A stretch of 64,000 nt of DNA from JAVKFY01 sp040223615 (GCA_040223615.1 JAVKFY010000034.1:66105-130104); one strand, 5' to 3'. Counted from the stretch's first letter, positions 52,912 to 62,068 are shown. Notes: generated from the sequence alone by a model not told the origin. Made by a program: numbers and translations.

Positions 52912-54636
52912 ATGCAGCGGGCGCGGCTCACCTCGGGCTGCATCCTGTTCGTCTTCGTCACCACCCACCTGCTGAATACCGCGCTCGGCAACATCTCGCT
53001 GGAGGCGATGGAGGCCGGCCGGCGGGTGTTCGTGGCGGTGTGGCGCAACCCGGTCGGGACCACGGTGCTGATCGGCGCCTTCGCCACCCATCTCTCGCTG
53101 GTGCTGTTCTCGCTGTTCCGGCGACGCCGGCTGAAAATGCCGTGGGTCGAGGCGCTGCAGATCATCGCCGGCCTGGCGATCCCGTTCGTGGTGATGATCC
53201 ATATTCTCGGCACGCGCGGCATCCACGAGCTGTACGGCATCAACGACACCTATGCCTTCGTCGTCCTGTCGCTGTGGGTCTGGGACTGGGAACAGGGCCT
53301 GTTGCAGGTGCTGGCGGTGCTGCTGGCGTGGACGCATGGCTGCCTCGGGCTGTATTTCTGGCTGCGGCTGAAACCGTGGTTCGCGACGGTGCAGGGCGCG
53401 GCTTTCGTGATCGCGCTGCTGTTGCCGACGATCTCCATTGCCGGCTTCGCCAGCGCCGGCAAGGAAGCTGCGATCCTGGCGCAGAACAGCCTGTGGCTGC
53501 AGGCGCGGATGGCCGAGGTCGGGCTGCCGGACGGCGCCGCGGACTGGGTCTACGACATGGCCGACCTGCTGCGGATGTCGGCGCTGGGCGTGCTGGTGGC
53601 GATCTTCGCGGCGCGCTGGCTGCGGGTCAGCCTGGAGGGCCGCAACAACCGTTTCAACGTGACCTATCCGGACGGCGCGCGGGTGACCTGCGACCGGGGC
53701 CTGTCGGTGCTGGAGGCGAGCCGGATCGGCGGCCAGAGCCACGCCTCGGTGTGCGGCGGGCGCGGGCGCTGTTCGACCTGCCGCGTGCGCATTGTCGCCG
53801 GCCGCGGCGGCCTGCCGCTGCCCAGCGAAGCCGAGCAGCGCGTGCTCGACCGGGTAGGCGCGCCGGACAACGTGCGCCTGGCGTGTCAGTTGCGGCCGGC
53901 CGGCGACGTCACCGTGATCCCGCTGCTGCCGGCCAACGCCGAGCCGCGCGCCGGGTTCCGCCGGCCGGGATACCTGCAGGGCTCGGAGCGCGAGATCGCG
54001 GTGCTGTTCTCCGACCTGCGCTCGTTCACCCAGTTCTCCGAGAGCAAGCTGCCCTACGACGTGGTGTTCGTGCTGAACCAGTATTTCCGCACCATGGGCG
54101 GCGCCATCGAGGACGCCGGCGGCCGGCTCGACAAGTTCATCGGCGACGGCACCATGGCGCTGTTCGGAATCGACAGCGGGCCGGAAGCCGGTTGCCGGCA
54201 GGCGCTGAACGCGGCGCGGGCGATGGCGCAGGGGCTGGAGGAACTGAACCGCCAGCTCGCCAACGACCTGAGCGAGCCGCTGCGCATGGGCATCGGCATT
54301 CACGCCGGCCCGGCGATCGTCGGCGAGATGGGCTTCCACCACGCCACCTCGGTGACCGCGATCGGCGACACGGTGAACACCGCCAGCCGGCTGGAGAGCA
54401 TGACCAAGGAGCTGGCCTGCGGCCTGATCGTGTCGGAGTCGGTGATCGCCTATGCGGGAATCGAGTTCGCCGATCACCCGCGCAAGCAGATCCAGGTACG
54501 CGGCCGCACCGAACCGATGGAAATCGCCGCCATCGCCGATCCGGCCAGGTTGGCGGAACTGGAGGCCGGCGCTCCGAGCAACCGCACCGCCGGCGAGGCA
54601 TCGCCAGTTGCTGATGCGGCCGTTGGCGAATCCTAG
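52912..54636 (+). CDS. Membrane adenylate cyclase with putative diheme-b anchor and 2Fe-2S ferredoxin domain
   Basis: About 574 residues from the ATG at 52912 (a GTG at 52891 is possible). Residues 1-240 are six or so transmembrane helices with well-placed histidines His19, His60, His97 and His142, a succinate-dehydrogenase-cytochrome-b pattern. A ferredoxin-like domain follows with Cys281, Cys287, Cys290 and Cys325, the 2Fe-2S spacing. The class III cyclase domain starts near 355, with metal aspartates in VLFSDLRSFT and DKFIGDG. Such a diheme-anchored, quinone-responsive cyclase is known as CyaC in Sinorhizobium meliloti; the ferredoxin module is the same type of redox input. The sensed signal is inferred. 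Confidence 0.85.
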   Translation: MQRARLTSGCILFVFVTTHLLNTALGNISLEAMEAGRRVFVAVWRNPVGTTVLIGAFATHLSLVLFSLFRRRRLKMPWVEALQIIAGLAIPFVVMIHILGTRGIHELYGINDTYAFVVLSLWVWDWEQGLLQVLAVLLAWTHGCLGLYFWLRLKPWFATVQGAAFVIALLLPTISIAGFASAGKEAAILAQNSLWLQARMAEVGLPDGAADWVYDMADLLRMSALGVLVAIFAARWLRVSLEGRNNRFNVTYPDGARVTCDRGLSVLEASRIGGQSHASVCGGRGRCSTCRVRIVAGRGGLPLPSEAEQRVLDRVGAPDNVRLACQLRPAGDVTVIPLLPANAEPRAGFRRPGYLQGSEREIAVLFSDLRSFTQFSESKLPYDVVFVLNQYFRTMGGAIEDAGGRLDKFIGDGTMALFGIDSGPEAGCRQALNAARAMAQGLEELNRQLANDLSEPLRMGIGIHAGPAIVGEMGFHHATSVTAIGDTVNTASRLESMTKELACGLIVSESVIAYAGIEFADHPRKQIQVRGRTEPMEIAAIADPARLAELEAGAPSNRTAGEASPVADAAVGES

Positions 54637-54645
54637 AGAAAGAGC

Positions 54646-55011
54646 TCAGTCCGCCCTGACCATCCGGCCCATGATCTGACGGCCGCCGAAGATGTGGACG
54701 TGGAAGTGGGGGACTTCCTGGTTGGCGTCGGCGCCGTTGTTGGCGACCAGGCGGTAGCCTGAGCCGTCGACGCCGGCCAGCTTGGCGCATTCGGCGACGG
54801 CCCGCAGGAAGCCGCCCATCTGTTCGTTGGTCGCGCCGGCCGCGAAGTCCTCCAGCGTCACCCACGGGCCCTTCGGGATCACCAATACGTGCACCGGCAT
54901 CAGCGGATTGATGTCGTGGAAGGCGAGCGCGAACTCGTCCTCGTAGACCTTGTTGCAGGGCAGTTCGCCGCGCAGGATCTTCGCGAACACGTTGCCGTCG
55001 TCATATGCCAT
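54646..55011 (-). CDS. HIT-family protein (HinT-like)
   Basis: A 121-residue histidine-triad protein. The HxHxH motif is HFHVHIFGG near residues 106-114; EFALAFHDINPLMPVHVLVI near residue 29 is the other conserved block. HinT proteins hydrolyse phosphoramidates of AMP. It is the first gene on the minus strand of the alphaproteobacterial his cluster, 25 bp from hisE, and probably co-transcribed with it. Confidence 0.93.
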   Translation of the reverse strand: MAYDDGNVFAKILRGELPCNKVYEDEFALAFHDINPLMPVHVLVIPKGPWVTLEDFAAGATNEQMGGFLRAVAECAKLAGVDGSGYRLVANNGADANQEVPHFHVHIFGGRQIMGRMVRAD

Positions 55012-55036
55012 CGTCGTCTCCGTCAGCGTCGGCGGG

Positions 55037-55333
55037 TTATTTGCGGCGTTTGGCCAGCTCGGCGAACACCGCCTTGGCGTCGATGCCGCGCGCGGCCCAC
55101 AGCACCAGCAGGTGATAGATCAGGTCGGCGCTCTCAGACACAACGCGCTCGTCGCTCTCGGCCAGTGCCGCGACCACCGTCTCGGTGGCCTCCTCGCCGA
55201 CCTTCTGGGCGATCTTGGGCAGGCCGCGGGCCAGCAGCCTGGCGGTGTAGGAACTGTCGGGATCGGCGCCGCGGCGCTGCTCGATCACCGCGAGCAGTTC
55301 CGACAGCACCTGTTCGGGAGTGGTCTTGGCCAT
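55037..55333 (-). CDS. hisE: Phosphoribosyl-ATP pyrophosphatase
   Basis: A 98-residue all-helical enzyme that removes pyrophosphate from PR-ATP at the second step of histidine synthesis. The helix motifs SYTARLLARGLPKIAQKVGE and EEATETVVAALAESD (the acidic Mg-binding face) are visible. The ATG at 55333 is 11 bases after the stop of the phosphatase gene upstream. Separate hisE, rather than a hisIE fusion, is the usual alphaproteobacterial form. Confidence 0.95.
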   Translation of the reverse strand: MAKTTPEQVLSELLAVIEQRRGADPDSSYTARLLARGLPKIAQKVGEEATETVVAALAESDERVVSESADLIYHLLVLWAARGIDAKAVFAELAKRRK

Positions 55334-55344
55334 GTCCGCGCTCC

Positions 55345-55848
55345 TCAGGGCAGCGTTTTCGGCGTGATCAGCCAGGCCAGTCGGCTGCCGCCGGCACTCA
55401 AGCTCGGCCAGTCGTCGAGCTCGATGCAGGCACAGGCGCAGGTCGGGAACTTGGACAGTTCAGGGTTCGGCGCCGCACCGGGCCCGGCCAGCATCCGCGT
55501 CACCTGCTGCAGGTCCGGATTGTGCGCCACGATCATCAGCGCGTCGACGCTCGCCTCGGTGGCCTGGGCGCGGGCCAGCAGGTGGCCGGGGCCGCAGAGA
55601 TAGAGGTCGCGTGCGATCTCGGGCTGTGGCGGGCTGTCGAGGCGCGGCCCGAGCAGGCCCCAGGTGTCGAGCGCGCGGCGCGCCGAACTCACCAGCACCT
55701 TGTCGAGCCGCGCGCCCCGCTGTTTCAGATAGTCGCCGATCGCGGCGGCGGCGCGCTCGCCGCGCGGGTTCAGCGGGCGGTCGTGGTCGTCGAGGTCGTC
55801 GTCGCCCCAGTCCGACTTGGCGTGGCGCAACAAATAGAGGCGGGGCAT
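55345..55848 (-). CDS. SixA-like histidine phosphatase
   Basis: A 167-residue histidine phosphatase family member. The catalytic motif LRHAKSDW at residues 7-14 and a second histidine in VAHNPDLQQV near 107-116 are both present. SixA dephosphorylates an HPt domain in Escherichia coli; the target here is unknown. The gene interrupts the hisF-hisE pair. The frame is open further upstream but the ATG at 55848 gives the catalytic N-terminus. Confidence 0.85.
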   Translation of the reverse strand: MPRLYLLRHAKSDWGDDDLDDHDRPLNPRGERAAAAIGDYLKQRGARLDKVLVSSARRALDTWGLLGPRLDSPPQPEIARDLYLCGPGHLLARAQATEASVDALMIVAHNPDLQQVTRMLAGPGAAPNPELSKFPTCACACIELDDWPSLSAGGSRLAWLITPKTLP

Positions 55849-55850
55849 CG

Positions 55851-56609
55851 CTAGACCCGCACCGAGACGCCGGCCCTGGCCATGTGCGCCTTGGCCTCGC
55901 CGATCGAATGTTCGCCAAAGTGGAAGATCGAGGCGGCGAGTACCGCATCGGCGTGGCCTTCCAGCACGCCCTCGGCGAGGTGATCCAGATTGCCGACGCC
56001 GCCGGACGCGATCACCGGCACGGTCACTGCGTCGGCGATGGCGCGGGTGAGCGGAATGTCGAAGCCTTGCCGGGTGCCGTCGCGGTCCATCGAGGTCAGC
56101 AGGATTTCGCCCGCACCCAACTCGACCATGCGCTTGGCCCACTGAACCGCATCGATGCCGGTCGGCTCGCGGCCGCCGTGGGTGAAGATCTCAAAATCGC
56201 CGGACGCGACCCGCTTGGCGTCGATGGCGACGACGGTGGCCTGGCTGCCGAACTTCTCCGCCGCCTCGCCGACGAATTCCGGCCGGTGCACGGCGGCGGT
56301 GTTGATCGAGACCTTGTCGGCGCCGGCCAGCAGCAGGTTGCGCACGTCGTCGATGGTGCGCACGCCGCCGCCGACGGTGAGCGGCATGAAACAGGCCGCG
56401 GCGGTGGCGGCAACCACGTCGAGGATGATCGAGCGCTTGTCGGACGAGGCGGTGATGTCGAGGAAGCTGAGCTCGTCGGCGCCCTGCGCGTCGTAGACCT
56501 GGGCCTGCTCCACCGGATCGCCGGCGTCGCGCAGGTCGACGAAGTTGACGCCCTTGACCACGCGGCCGTCCTTCACGTCCAGGCAGGGGATCACACGCGT
56601 GGTCAGCAT
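55851..56609 (-). CDS. hisF: Imidazole glycerol phosphate synthase, cyclase subunit
   Basis: A 252-residue TIM barrel that, with HisH, makes imidazole glycerol phosphate and AICAR. The N-terminal [19 protein letters not shown] and catalytic Asp12 (CLDV) are standard. [20 protein letters not shown] and [14 protein letters not shown] hold the phosphate sites. The ATG at 56609 is 10 bases after the hisA stop. Two bases separate its stop from the phosphatase ATG downstream. Confidence 0.97.
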   Translation of the reverse strand: MLTTRVIPCLDVKDGRVVKGVNFVDLRDAGDPVEQAQVYDAQGADELSFLDITASSDKRSIILDVVAATAAACFMPLTVGGGVRTIDDVRNLLLAGADKVSINTAAVHRPEFVGEAAEKFGSQATVVAIDAKRVASGDFEIFTHGGREPTGIDAVQWAKRMVELGAGEILLTSMDRDGTRQGFDIPLTRAIADAVTVPVIASGGVGNLDHLAEGVLEGHADAVLAASIFHFGEHSIGEAKAHMARAGVSVRV

Positions 56610-56619
56610 CGGGTCCGGC

Positions 56620-57336
56620 TCAGGCTACGGCGGCAAGCGCGTCGGCGGGGCTGAGGCTGCCATCATAGAGCGCACGGCCGATGATCGCGCCCTCCACGCC
56701 GTCGATTTCCCGCAAGGTCTTGATGTCGGCGACGCTGGTGACGCCGCCGGACGCGATGATCGGTGTCGAGACCGCCTCCGCGAGCGCCCTGGTGGCGTCG
56801 AAGTTGGGGCCCTTGCCGACGCCGTCGCGGTCGATGTCGGTGTAGATGATCGCCGCCGCGCCGGCATCCTCGAAGCGTCTGGCCAGGTCGACGGCGGCGA
56901 CCGTGGATTGCTCCTCCCAGCCCTGCACCGCCACCATGCCGGCGCGAGCGTCGATGCCGAGCGCGATCCGGCCCGGGTAGTTCCTGCAGAACTCCTTCAC
57001 CAGGTCGGGCTTGCGCAAGGCGAGCGTGCCGATCACCACGCGCTCGATGCCGGCGGCCAGCCAGCTCTCGACCACGTTGCGCGCGCGCACGCCGCCGCCG
57101 AGCTGGATCGGCAGGTCGACGGCGTCGCGGATCTCCTGCACCGCGTCGGCGTTCACCGGCTTGCCGGCGAAGGCGCCGTTCAGATCGACGATGTGGAGCT
57201 GGTCGAAGCCGGCCTCGACGAACTCGCGCGCCTGTGCCGACGGGTCGTCGTTGTAGATCGTCGCCTGGTTCATGTCGCCACGCACCAGCCGCACGCAGCG
57301 CCCGTTCTTCAGGTCGATCGCGGGGTAGAGCTTCAT
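56620..57336 (-). CDS. hisA: ProFAR isomerase
   Basis: A 238-residue TIM-barrel isomerase converting ProFAR to PRFAR. The catalytic acid is in [18 protein letters not shown] (Asp8) and the second Asp lies in YTDIDRDG near 128-135. The GGGVRARN region near residue 80 holds the first phosphate site. It sits between hisF and hisH in the usual alphaproteobacterial order. A 68-bp inverted repeat element separates it from hisH. Confidence 0.97.
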   Translation of the reverse strand: MKLYPAIDLKNGRCVRLVRGDMNQATIYNDDPSAQAREFVEAGFDQLHIVDLNGAFAGKPVNADAVQEIRDAVDLPIQLGGGVRARNVVESWLAAGIERVVIGTLALRKPDLVKEFCRNYPGRIALGIDARAGMVAVQGWEEQSTVAAVDLARRFEDAGAAAIIYTDIDRDGVGKGPNFDATRALAEAVSTPIIASGGVTSVADIKTLREIDGVEGAIIGRALYDGSLSPADALAAVA

Positions 57337-57373
57337 GGATAAACTCTAGGGGTGCGGGTGGACCAACAACACG

Positions 57374-57441
57374 CGTCATTCCCGCGAAAGCGGGAATCCA
57401 GGCAACGATTGTTCTGGATTCCGGTCTTCGTCGGAATGACG
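57374..57441. repeat. Dispersed inverted repeat between hisA and hisH
   Basis: CGTCATTCCCGCGAAAGCGG (57374-57393) begins a copy that is matched by a reverse copy ending in TCGTCGGAATGACG at 57441. The two arms flank 12 bp. This type of GTCATTCCCG...GGAATGAC element is dispersed in many bacterial genomes. It could fold in the his transcript and may partly separate hisH from hisA expression. Confidence 0.8.
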
Positions 57442-57454
57442 GCAAGTGGATGTG

Positions 57455-58084
57455 TCATGGCTTCCACTCCAGAAAATTCTCCAAGACCCGCAAGCCCAGC
57501 TTTTGGCTCTTCTCCGGGTGGAACTGGGTGCCGGCGATGTTGTCGCGCGCGACCATCGCCACCATGCGCCCGCCATAGTCGACCTCGGCCACCACGTCGG
57601 CCGCGTCGGCGACTCGGAAGTGATAGCTGTTGGCGAAGTAGACATGGTCGCCATCGGCGATACCGTCCAGCACCGGGTGCGGCCGGTGGATCCTCAGCGC
57701 GTTCCAGCCCATCTGCGGCACGCGGATGGTGTGGCCCTCGGGCTCGATGCGCACCACCTCGCCGGCCATCCAGCCCAGGCCCTGGTGCCGGCCGAACTCG
57801 ACGCCGACGTCGGCCATCAGCTGCATGCCGACGCAGATGCCGAGGAACGGGGCGCCCTCGCGATGCACGCGCTGTTCCAGCGCCGCGACCATGTCGTCGA
57901 TCGCCGACAGGCCGGCGTAGCAGTCGGCGAAGGCGCCGACGCCGGGCAGCACCACGCGCTCCGCCCTGGCGACGTCGGCCGGGTCGGCGGTGACCTGCAC
58001 GGCATCCTCGCCGGCGACGCGCGCCACCGCCTTGGCGACCGAGCGCAGGTTGCCGGAGCCGTAGTCGATCACCGCGACGCGCAT
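57455..58084 (-). CDS. hisH: Imidazole glycerol phosphate synthase, glutaminase subunit
   Basis: A 209-residue class I glutamine amidotransferase that feeds ammonia to HisF. The nucleophile is in PFLGICVGMQLM near residues 76-87, and the His-Glu pair is in GTQFHPEKSQKLG near 188. The N-terminal VIDYGSGNLRS is standard. The start overlaps the stop of the DUF2628 gene by one base (TGATG), a coupling seen in several alphaproteobacteria. Confidence 0.97.
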   Translation of the reverse strand: MRVAVIDYGSGNLRSVAKAVARVAGEDAVQVTADPADVARAERVVLPGVGAFADCYAGLSAIDDMVAALEQRVHREGAPFLGICVGMQLMADVGVEFGRHQGLGWMAGEVVRIEPEGHTIRVPQMGWNALRIHRPHPVLDGIADGDHVYFANSYHFRVADAADVVAEVDYGGRMVAMVARDNIAGTQFHPEKSQKLGLRVLENFLEWKP

Positions 58085-58515
58085 CAGGCGCCGTCCAGCA
58101 TCGGCAGCCACGGCTTGCGCACCGGGCCGGCCGGCGGCACCGCCTCCTCGGCCAGTTCCAGGAACCAGCGCCGCTCGGCCTCGTCGTGGCTCCTGGCGCC
58201 GATCACCGCGACCAGCCGATAGCCCTGCGCCTCCAGCCGCCAGGTGCGCCAGTCGTTGGCGAACAGCGCCGCGGCGACGTTGGCCAGCACGGTCAGCGCC
58301 GCCTCGGTCAACGGGTCGAGCCCCAGGACCGCGGCGGCCACCAGCGTCAGCGACAGCGCCAGGAAGGCGAGCACGAACAGCCACTGCTGGCGGAACAGGC
58401 CCCACAGCACCGGCACGAACAGCGCCGGCCAGCACACGCCGTCCTTCACCAGCACCACGTCGGGGTCACGGCCGGGCATGGCCGGGCGCCGCAGCACCTG
58501 CCAGGCGCGCATCAT
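58084..58515 (-). CDS. DUF2628 membrane protein
   Basis: A 143-residue protein with two hydrophobic helices in the middle (PALFVPVLWGLFRQQWLFVL, then LALSLTLVAAAVLGL) and short cytoplasmic ends. It matches the DUF2628 pattern (VLVKDGVCWPALF, then NDWRTWRLEAQGYRLV), which is often found between hisB and hisH in alphaproteobacteria. No role is known. It overlaps hisH by one base and lies 13 bases after hisB. Confidence 0.8.
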   Translation of the reverse strand: MMRAWQVLRRPAMPGRDPDVVLVKDGVCWPALFVPVLWGLFRQQWLFVLAFLALSLTLVAAAVLGLDPLTEAALTVLANVAAALFANDWRTWRLEAQGYRLVAVIGARSHDEAERRWFLELAEEAVPPAGPVRKPWLPMLDGA

Positions 58516-58528
58516 CGCGGCTTGCCCG

Positions 58529-59125
58529 TCATGAGCCGCCCAGCGTCCCCTTGGTGGAGGGCACGGCGTCGGGCTTGCGCGGGTCGATCTCGACCGCCTG
58601 GCGCAAGGCGCGGGCGAACCCCTTGAAGCAGCTCTCGACGATGTGGTGGTTGTTCTCGCCGTAGAGATTCTCGATGTGGAGCGTCAGGCCGGCGGCCTGC
58701 GCGACGGCGGCGAACCACTCCTTGAACAGTTCGGTGTCCATCTCGCCCAGCTTCGGGCGCGAGAAACCCACCTTCCAGACCAGGTAGGGCCGGTTGGAGC
58801 AGTCCAGCGCCACGCGGGTCAGGGTCTCGTCCATCGGGATCAGCGCCGAGCCGTAGCGCTGGATGCCGGCGCGGTCGCCCATCGCCTTGGCCAGCGCCGT
58901 GCCGATGGCGATGCCGGTGTCTTCCGTCGTGTGGTGGCCGTCGATGTGCAGGTCGCCCTTGGCCCGCACGTGCAGGTCAATCAGCGAATGCCGGGAGAGC
59001 TGCTCCAGCATGTGGTCGAGGAAACCCAGCCCGGTGGCCACGTCATACGTGCCGGTGCCGTCGAGATTCACCGTTACGGCGATCTCGGTCTCCTTGGTCT
59101 TGCGTTCGACGGTCGCCTGGCGCAT
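58529..59125 (-). CDS. hisB: Imidazoleglycerol-phosphate dehydratase
   Basis: A 198-residue Mn-dependent enzyme for the sixth step of histidine synthesis. The two metal-binding histidine motifs are [16 protein letters not shown] near 62-77 and [17 protein letters not shown] near 158-174, and the [16 protein letters not shown] block lies between residues 31-46. It is the single-domain form without the phosphatase half. The ATG at 59125 lies about 100 bp from the divergent hslV promoter. Confidence 0.97.
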   Translation of the reverse strand: MRQATVERKTKETEIAVTVNLDGTGTYDVATGLGFLDHMLEQLSRHSLIDLHVRAKGDLHIDGHHTTEDTGIAIGTALAKAMGDRAGIQRYGSALIPMDETLTRVALDCSNRPYLVWKVGFSRPKLGEMDTELFKEWFAAVAQAAGLTLHIENLYGENNHHIVESCFKGFARALRQAVEIDPRKPDAVPSTKGTLGGS

Positions 59126-59203
59126 CGGCGCCTCCTTGGAACTGCGCGCCGCCGATATACCCGCATCTCCGGCCGGGGAGAAGCCCCCACCCCGCCGGCC
59201 GCC

Positions 59204-59232
59204 CTTGTCGGCGCCGCCGGATGCGCCTAAAT
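59204..59232 (+). promoter_or_regulatory. Candidate promoter for hslVU
   Basis: CTTGTC (59204-59209) and CTAAAT (59227-59232) are separated by 17 bases, close to the alphaproteobacterial CTTGAC-N17-CTATAT pattern. Transcription would start near 59239. That would exclude the ATG at 59231 as the hslV start. Whether a heat-shock sigma factor reads it cannot be told from this sequence. Confidence 0.5.
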
Positions 59233-59247
59233 GCTGGGGGTCCCAGC
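59233..59247. promoter_or_regulatory. 15-bp inverted repeat at the hslV start region
   Basis: GCTGGG (59233-59238) and CCCAGC (59242-59247) form a perfect 6-bp dyad around GGT. It overlaps the predicted transcription start and could be an operator or a leader hairpin just before the AAGGAA ribosome site. Confidence 0.45.
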
Positions 59248-59260
59248 TAAGGAAATGTAC

Positions 59261-59821
59261 TTGAGCGAAACCAACTCCATGCCGTCATGGCACGGCACCA
59301 CGATCCTGTCGGTGCGCAAGGGCGGCACCGTCGTCGTCGCCGGCGATGGCCAGGTCAGCCTGGGCCAGACGGTGATCAAGGCCAATGCCCGCAAGGTGCG
59401 CCGGATCGGCGACGGCGGGCGGGTCGTGGCCGGCTTCGCCGGCGCCACGGCCGACGCCTTCACGCTGTTCGAGCGCCTGGAAGGCAAGCTGGAGCAGCAC
59501 CCCGGCAACCTGACCCGAGCCTGCGTCGAGCTGGCCAAGGACTGGCGCACCGACCGCTACCTGCGCCGGCTGGAGGCGATGATGGCGGTCGCCGACCACA
59601 ATGTCAGCCTAGTGCTGACCGGCACCGGCGACGTGCTGGAGCCTGAGGACGGGCTGATCGGCATCGGTTCGGGCGGCAACTATGCGCTGGCCGCGGCGCG
59701 CGCCCTGGTCGACCGCGAGGACATGGACGCCGAGGCGATCGCGCGCAAGGCGATGGCGATCGCCGCGGACATCTGCGTCTACACCAACACCAACGTCACC
59801 CTGGAGGCGATCCCGCGATGA
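59261..59821 (+). CDS. hslV: ATP-dependent protease subunit HslV
   Basis: A 186-residue proteasome-type peptidase that degrades proteins unfolded by HslU. Mature HslV starts at the catalytic Thr in [13 protein letters not shown] (after removal of a short propeptide); [13 protein letters not shown] and [16 protein letters not shown] are conserved. The start is chosen as TTG at 59261 with AAGGAA at 59249-59254 upstream, because the ATG at 59231 would fall in the promoter and the ATG at 59255 leaves no room for a ribosome site. ATG 59279 is a further option. Coupled to hslU by an ATGA overlap. Confidence 0.93.
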   Translation: MSETNSMPSWHGTTILSVRKGGTVVVAGDGQVSLGQTVIKANARKVRRIGDGGRVVAGFAGATADAFTLFERLEGKLEQHPGNLTRACVELAKDWRTDRYLRRLEAMMAVADHNVSLVLTGTGDVLEPEDGLIGIGSGGNYALAAARALVDREDMDAEAIARKAMAIAADICVYTNTNVTLEAIPR

Positions 59822-61128
59822 CCGACTTCTCGCCGCGCGAAATCGTCTCCGAGCTCGACCGCTACATCGTCGGCCAGCACGACGCCAAGCGCGCCGTGGC
59901 CATCGCGCTGCGCAACCGCTGGCGGCGGATGCAGCTCGAAGGTCCGATGCGCGAGGAAGTGCTGCCGAAGAACATCCTGATGATCGGCCCGACCGGCGTC
60001 GGCAAGACGGAGATTTCGCGCCGCCTAGCCAAGCTTGCCGGGGCGCCGTTCCTCAAGGTCGAGGCGACCAAGTTCACCGAGGTCGGCTATGTCGGCCGCG
60101 ACGTGGAGCAGATCGTGCGCGACCTGGTCGACATCGCCGTCATGATGATGAAGGAGCGCGGCCGCAAGGCGGTGCGGGCGCAGGCCGAGCTGGCCGCCGA
60201 AGAGCGCGTGCTCGACGCGCTGGTCGGCGAAAACTCGTCCGGCAGCACGCGCGAGGCGTTCCGTCTGAAGCTGCGCAAGGGCGAGCTGGACGACAAGGAA
60301 GTCGAGATCGAGGTCGCCGACGCGAGCGGCGGCGGCATGCCGACCTTCGACATTCCGGGCATGCCGGGTGCGCAGATGGGTATGCTCAACATCTCCGACA
60401 TGCTGGGCAAGGCGTTCGGCGGCCGCACCCGCAAGCGGCGCGTGACCGTGCTGGACGCGCACGGCCCGCTGGTCGACGAGGAGAGCGACCGGCTGCTCGA
60501 CCAGGACCAGGTCAACCGCGATGCGATCGCCGCGGTGGAGCAGAACGGCATCGTATTCCTGGACGAGATCGACAAGATCACCGCGCGGTCGGAGCGCGTC
60601 GGCGCGGACGTCAGCCGCGAGGGCGTGCAGCGCGACCTGCTGCCGCTGATCGAGGGCACCACGGTGTCGACCAAGTACGGCACCGTGAAGACCGACCACG
60701 TGCTGTTCATCGCCTCGGGCGCGTTCCACCTGGCGAAACCGTCCGACCTGCTGCCCGAATTGCAGGGCCGGCTGCCGATCCGGGTGGAGCTGAAAGCGCT
60801 CGACCGGGACGACTTCGTGCGCATCCTGACCGAGCCGGAGAACAGCCTGATCCGGCAATACGTGGCGCTGATGGCGACCGAGCAGGTGACGCTCGACTTC
60901 ACCGAGGATGCCATCGACGAACTCGCCTCGCTGGCGGCGCAGGTCAACGCCAACGTAGAAAATATCGGCGCGCGGCGGTTGCACACGATCCTGGAACGGG
61001 TGCTCGACGAGCTCAGCTTCGTCGCCACCGACATGCCCGGCCATACCCAGACCATCGACGCGGACTACGTGCGCAAACATGTCGGCGAACTCGCCGCCGA
61101 CAGCGACCTGTCGAAGTTTATCCTGTAG
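59818..61128 (+). CDS. hslU: ATP-dependent unfoldase HslU
   Basis: A 436-residue AAA+ protein. Walker A is [15 protein letters not shown] near residues 60-74, the Walker B segment is [10 protein letters not shown] near 245-254, and the I domain (residues about 110-230) lies between. [20 protein letters not shown] is the pore region. The C-terminal LSKFIL tail docks into HslV. Together with HslV it forms a heat-induced protease. The start is fixed by the ATGA overlap. Confidence 0.97.
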   Translation: MTDFSPREIVSELDRYIVGQHDAKRAVAIALRNRWRRMQLEGPMREEVLPKNILMIGPTGVGKTEISRRLAKLAGAPFLKVEATKFTEVGYVGRDVEQIVRDLVDIAVMMMKERGRKAVRAQAELAAEERVLDALVGENSSGSTREAFRLKLRKGELDDKEVEIEVADASGGGMPTFDIPGMPGAQMGMLNISDMLGKAFGGRTRKRRVTVLDAHGPLVDEESDRLLDQDQVNRDAIAAVEQNGIVFLDEIDKITARSERVGADVSREGVQRDLLPLIEGTTVSTKYGTVKTDHVLFIASGAFHLAKPSDLLPELQGRLPIRVELKALDRDDFVRILTEPENSLIRQYVALMATEQVTLDFTEDAIDELASLAAQVNANVENIGARRLHTILERVLDELSFVATDMPGHTQTIDADYVRKHVGELAADSDLSKFIL

Positions 61129-61134
61129 GCCGCC

Positions 61135-61515
61135 TCAACGGCGGCGCTTGCGCGGCGCGGGCGCCGGCGCGTCAAGCTCGGTCAACAGGCGGCCCAGCCG
61201 GCGCTCGTCCAGGTCGCCGATGCGCGCGGCGAGGCGGTTGGCGAATTCGGTGGCGCGCGGGCTGAGGCCGGCGGTATCGAGCACCACACGGGGATGGCTG
61301 ATCCGGGCCAGCCGACGCATCTCGTCGGCGTCGTCCCAGATGATGTGGAAAAAGGCGCAGATCTGGTCGACCAGGATCGGCGAGGGCTTGCCGCGCCGGC
61401 CGTGCTCCAGCGCCGAGAGATAGGCGGCGGAGATCTGCAGTTGTTCCGCCATGTGCTTCAGCGTGACGCCGCGCTGCCGGCGCAGCTCGCGGATGCGGGC
61501 CCCGAACGGTGTCAT
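61135..61515 (-). CDS. XRE-family transcriptional regulator
   Basis: A 126-residue protein with an N-terminal Cro/C1-type helix-turn-helix (GARIRELRRQRGVTLKHMAE, then ISAAYLSALEHGRRG near 28-42). The C-terminal half is helical and basic, ending in RKRRR. The ATG at 61515 gives MTPFGARIREL. It converges on hslU and lies seven bases from the Smr gene upstream on the same strand. Target genes are unknown. Confidence 0.88.
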   Translation of the reverse strand: MTPFGARIRELRRQRGVTLKHMAEQLQISAAYLSALEHGRRGKPSPILVDQICAFFHIIWDDADEMRRLARISHPRVVLDTAGLSPRATEFANRLAARIGDLDERRLGRLLTELDAPAPAPRKRRR

Positions 61516-61522
61516 CCGGGCG

Positions 61523-62068
61523 TCATTTCGGCTTGCGCAGCAGGACGTAGTAGGCGCCGTCGCCGCCGTGGTGGCGCGCGGCGTTGCGCAGGCCGACGAC
61601 ATAGCGGCGCAGGTCCGGCGCGGCCAGCCACATCGGCACCTGGCGGCGCAGCACGCCGCGCGCCGGCTCGCCATACGGCTGCTCCCCGACGGTGCCCTTT
61701 CCCGTGATCACCAGGACGGATTTGCGGCCGGCGCTCGCCTGCTCGGCGATGAAGCGGGCCAGCCGCGTGTGCGCCACCGCCTGGGTATCGCCGTGCAGGT
61801 CGAGGCGTGCCTCGATGCCCATGCGGCCGCGTTCGATCCGGCGCGCGGTTTTGCGGTCGATCGGGCCGACGTCGCTTGCCGGGCCGGGCGTGGTCGGCGC
61901 AGGAGTCGGGCGTGGCGCCGGCGTCGGCGGCTTGACGGTCGGGGGTGCGGCCGTGGCTTCGGCCGGGTCGAGTGGCGTTACCGTGCGCATCACCCGCTCG
62001 AACAGCGCGCGCTCGTCTTCGTCGAGCGGTCGCGCTGCCTTGCGCCGGCTACTTCTTTGGCTGCTCAT
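61523..62068 (-). CDS. Smr-domain protein
   Basis: A 181-residue protein with a C-terminal Smr domain: ARLDLHGDTQAVAHTRLARF near residue 87 carries the LDLHG motif and VITGKGTVGEQPYG near 119 the second conserved motif. Smr domains are RNA or branched-DNA endonucleases. The N-terminal 70 residues are Pro/Thr-rich and disordered, common in alphaproteobacterial members. It overlaps the lutC-like gene by 20 bases. Confidence 0.9.
   Translation of the reverse strand: MSSQRSSRRKAARPLDEDERALFERVMRTVTPLDPAEATAAPPTVKPPTPAPRPTPAPTTPGPASDVGPIDRKTARRIERGRMGIEARLDLHGDTQAVAHTRLARFIAEQASAGRKSVLVITGKGTVGEQPYGEPARGVLRRQVPMWLAAPDLRRYVVGLRNAARHHGGDGAYYVLLRKPK

Noticed and set aside
51811..54477. An 888-residue minus-strand frame opposite the kinase and cyclase
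   Set aside because: No motifs; codon composition is that of a shadow frame, and the plus-strand genes are clear.
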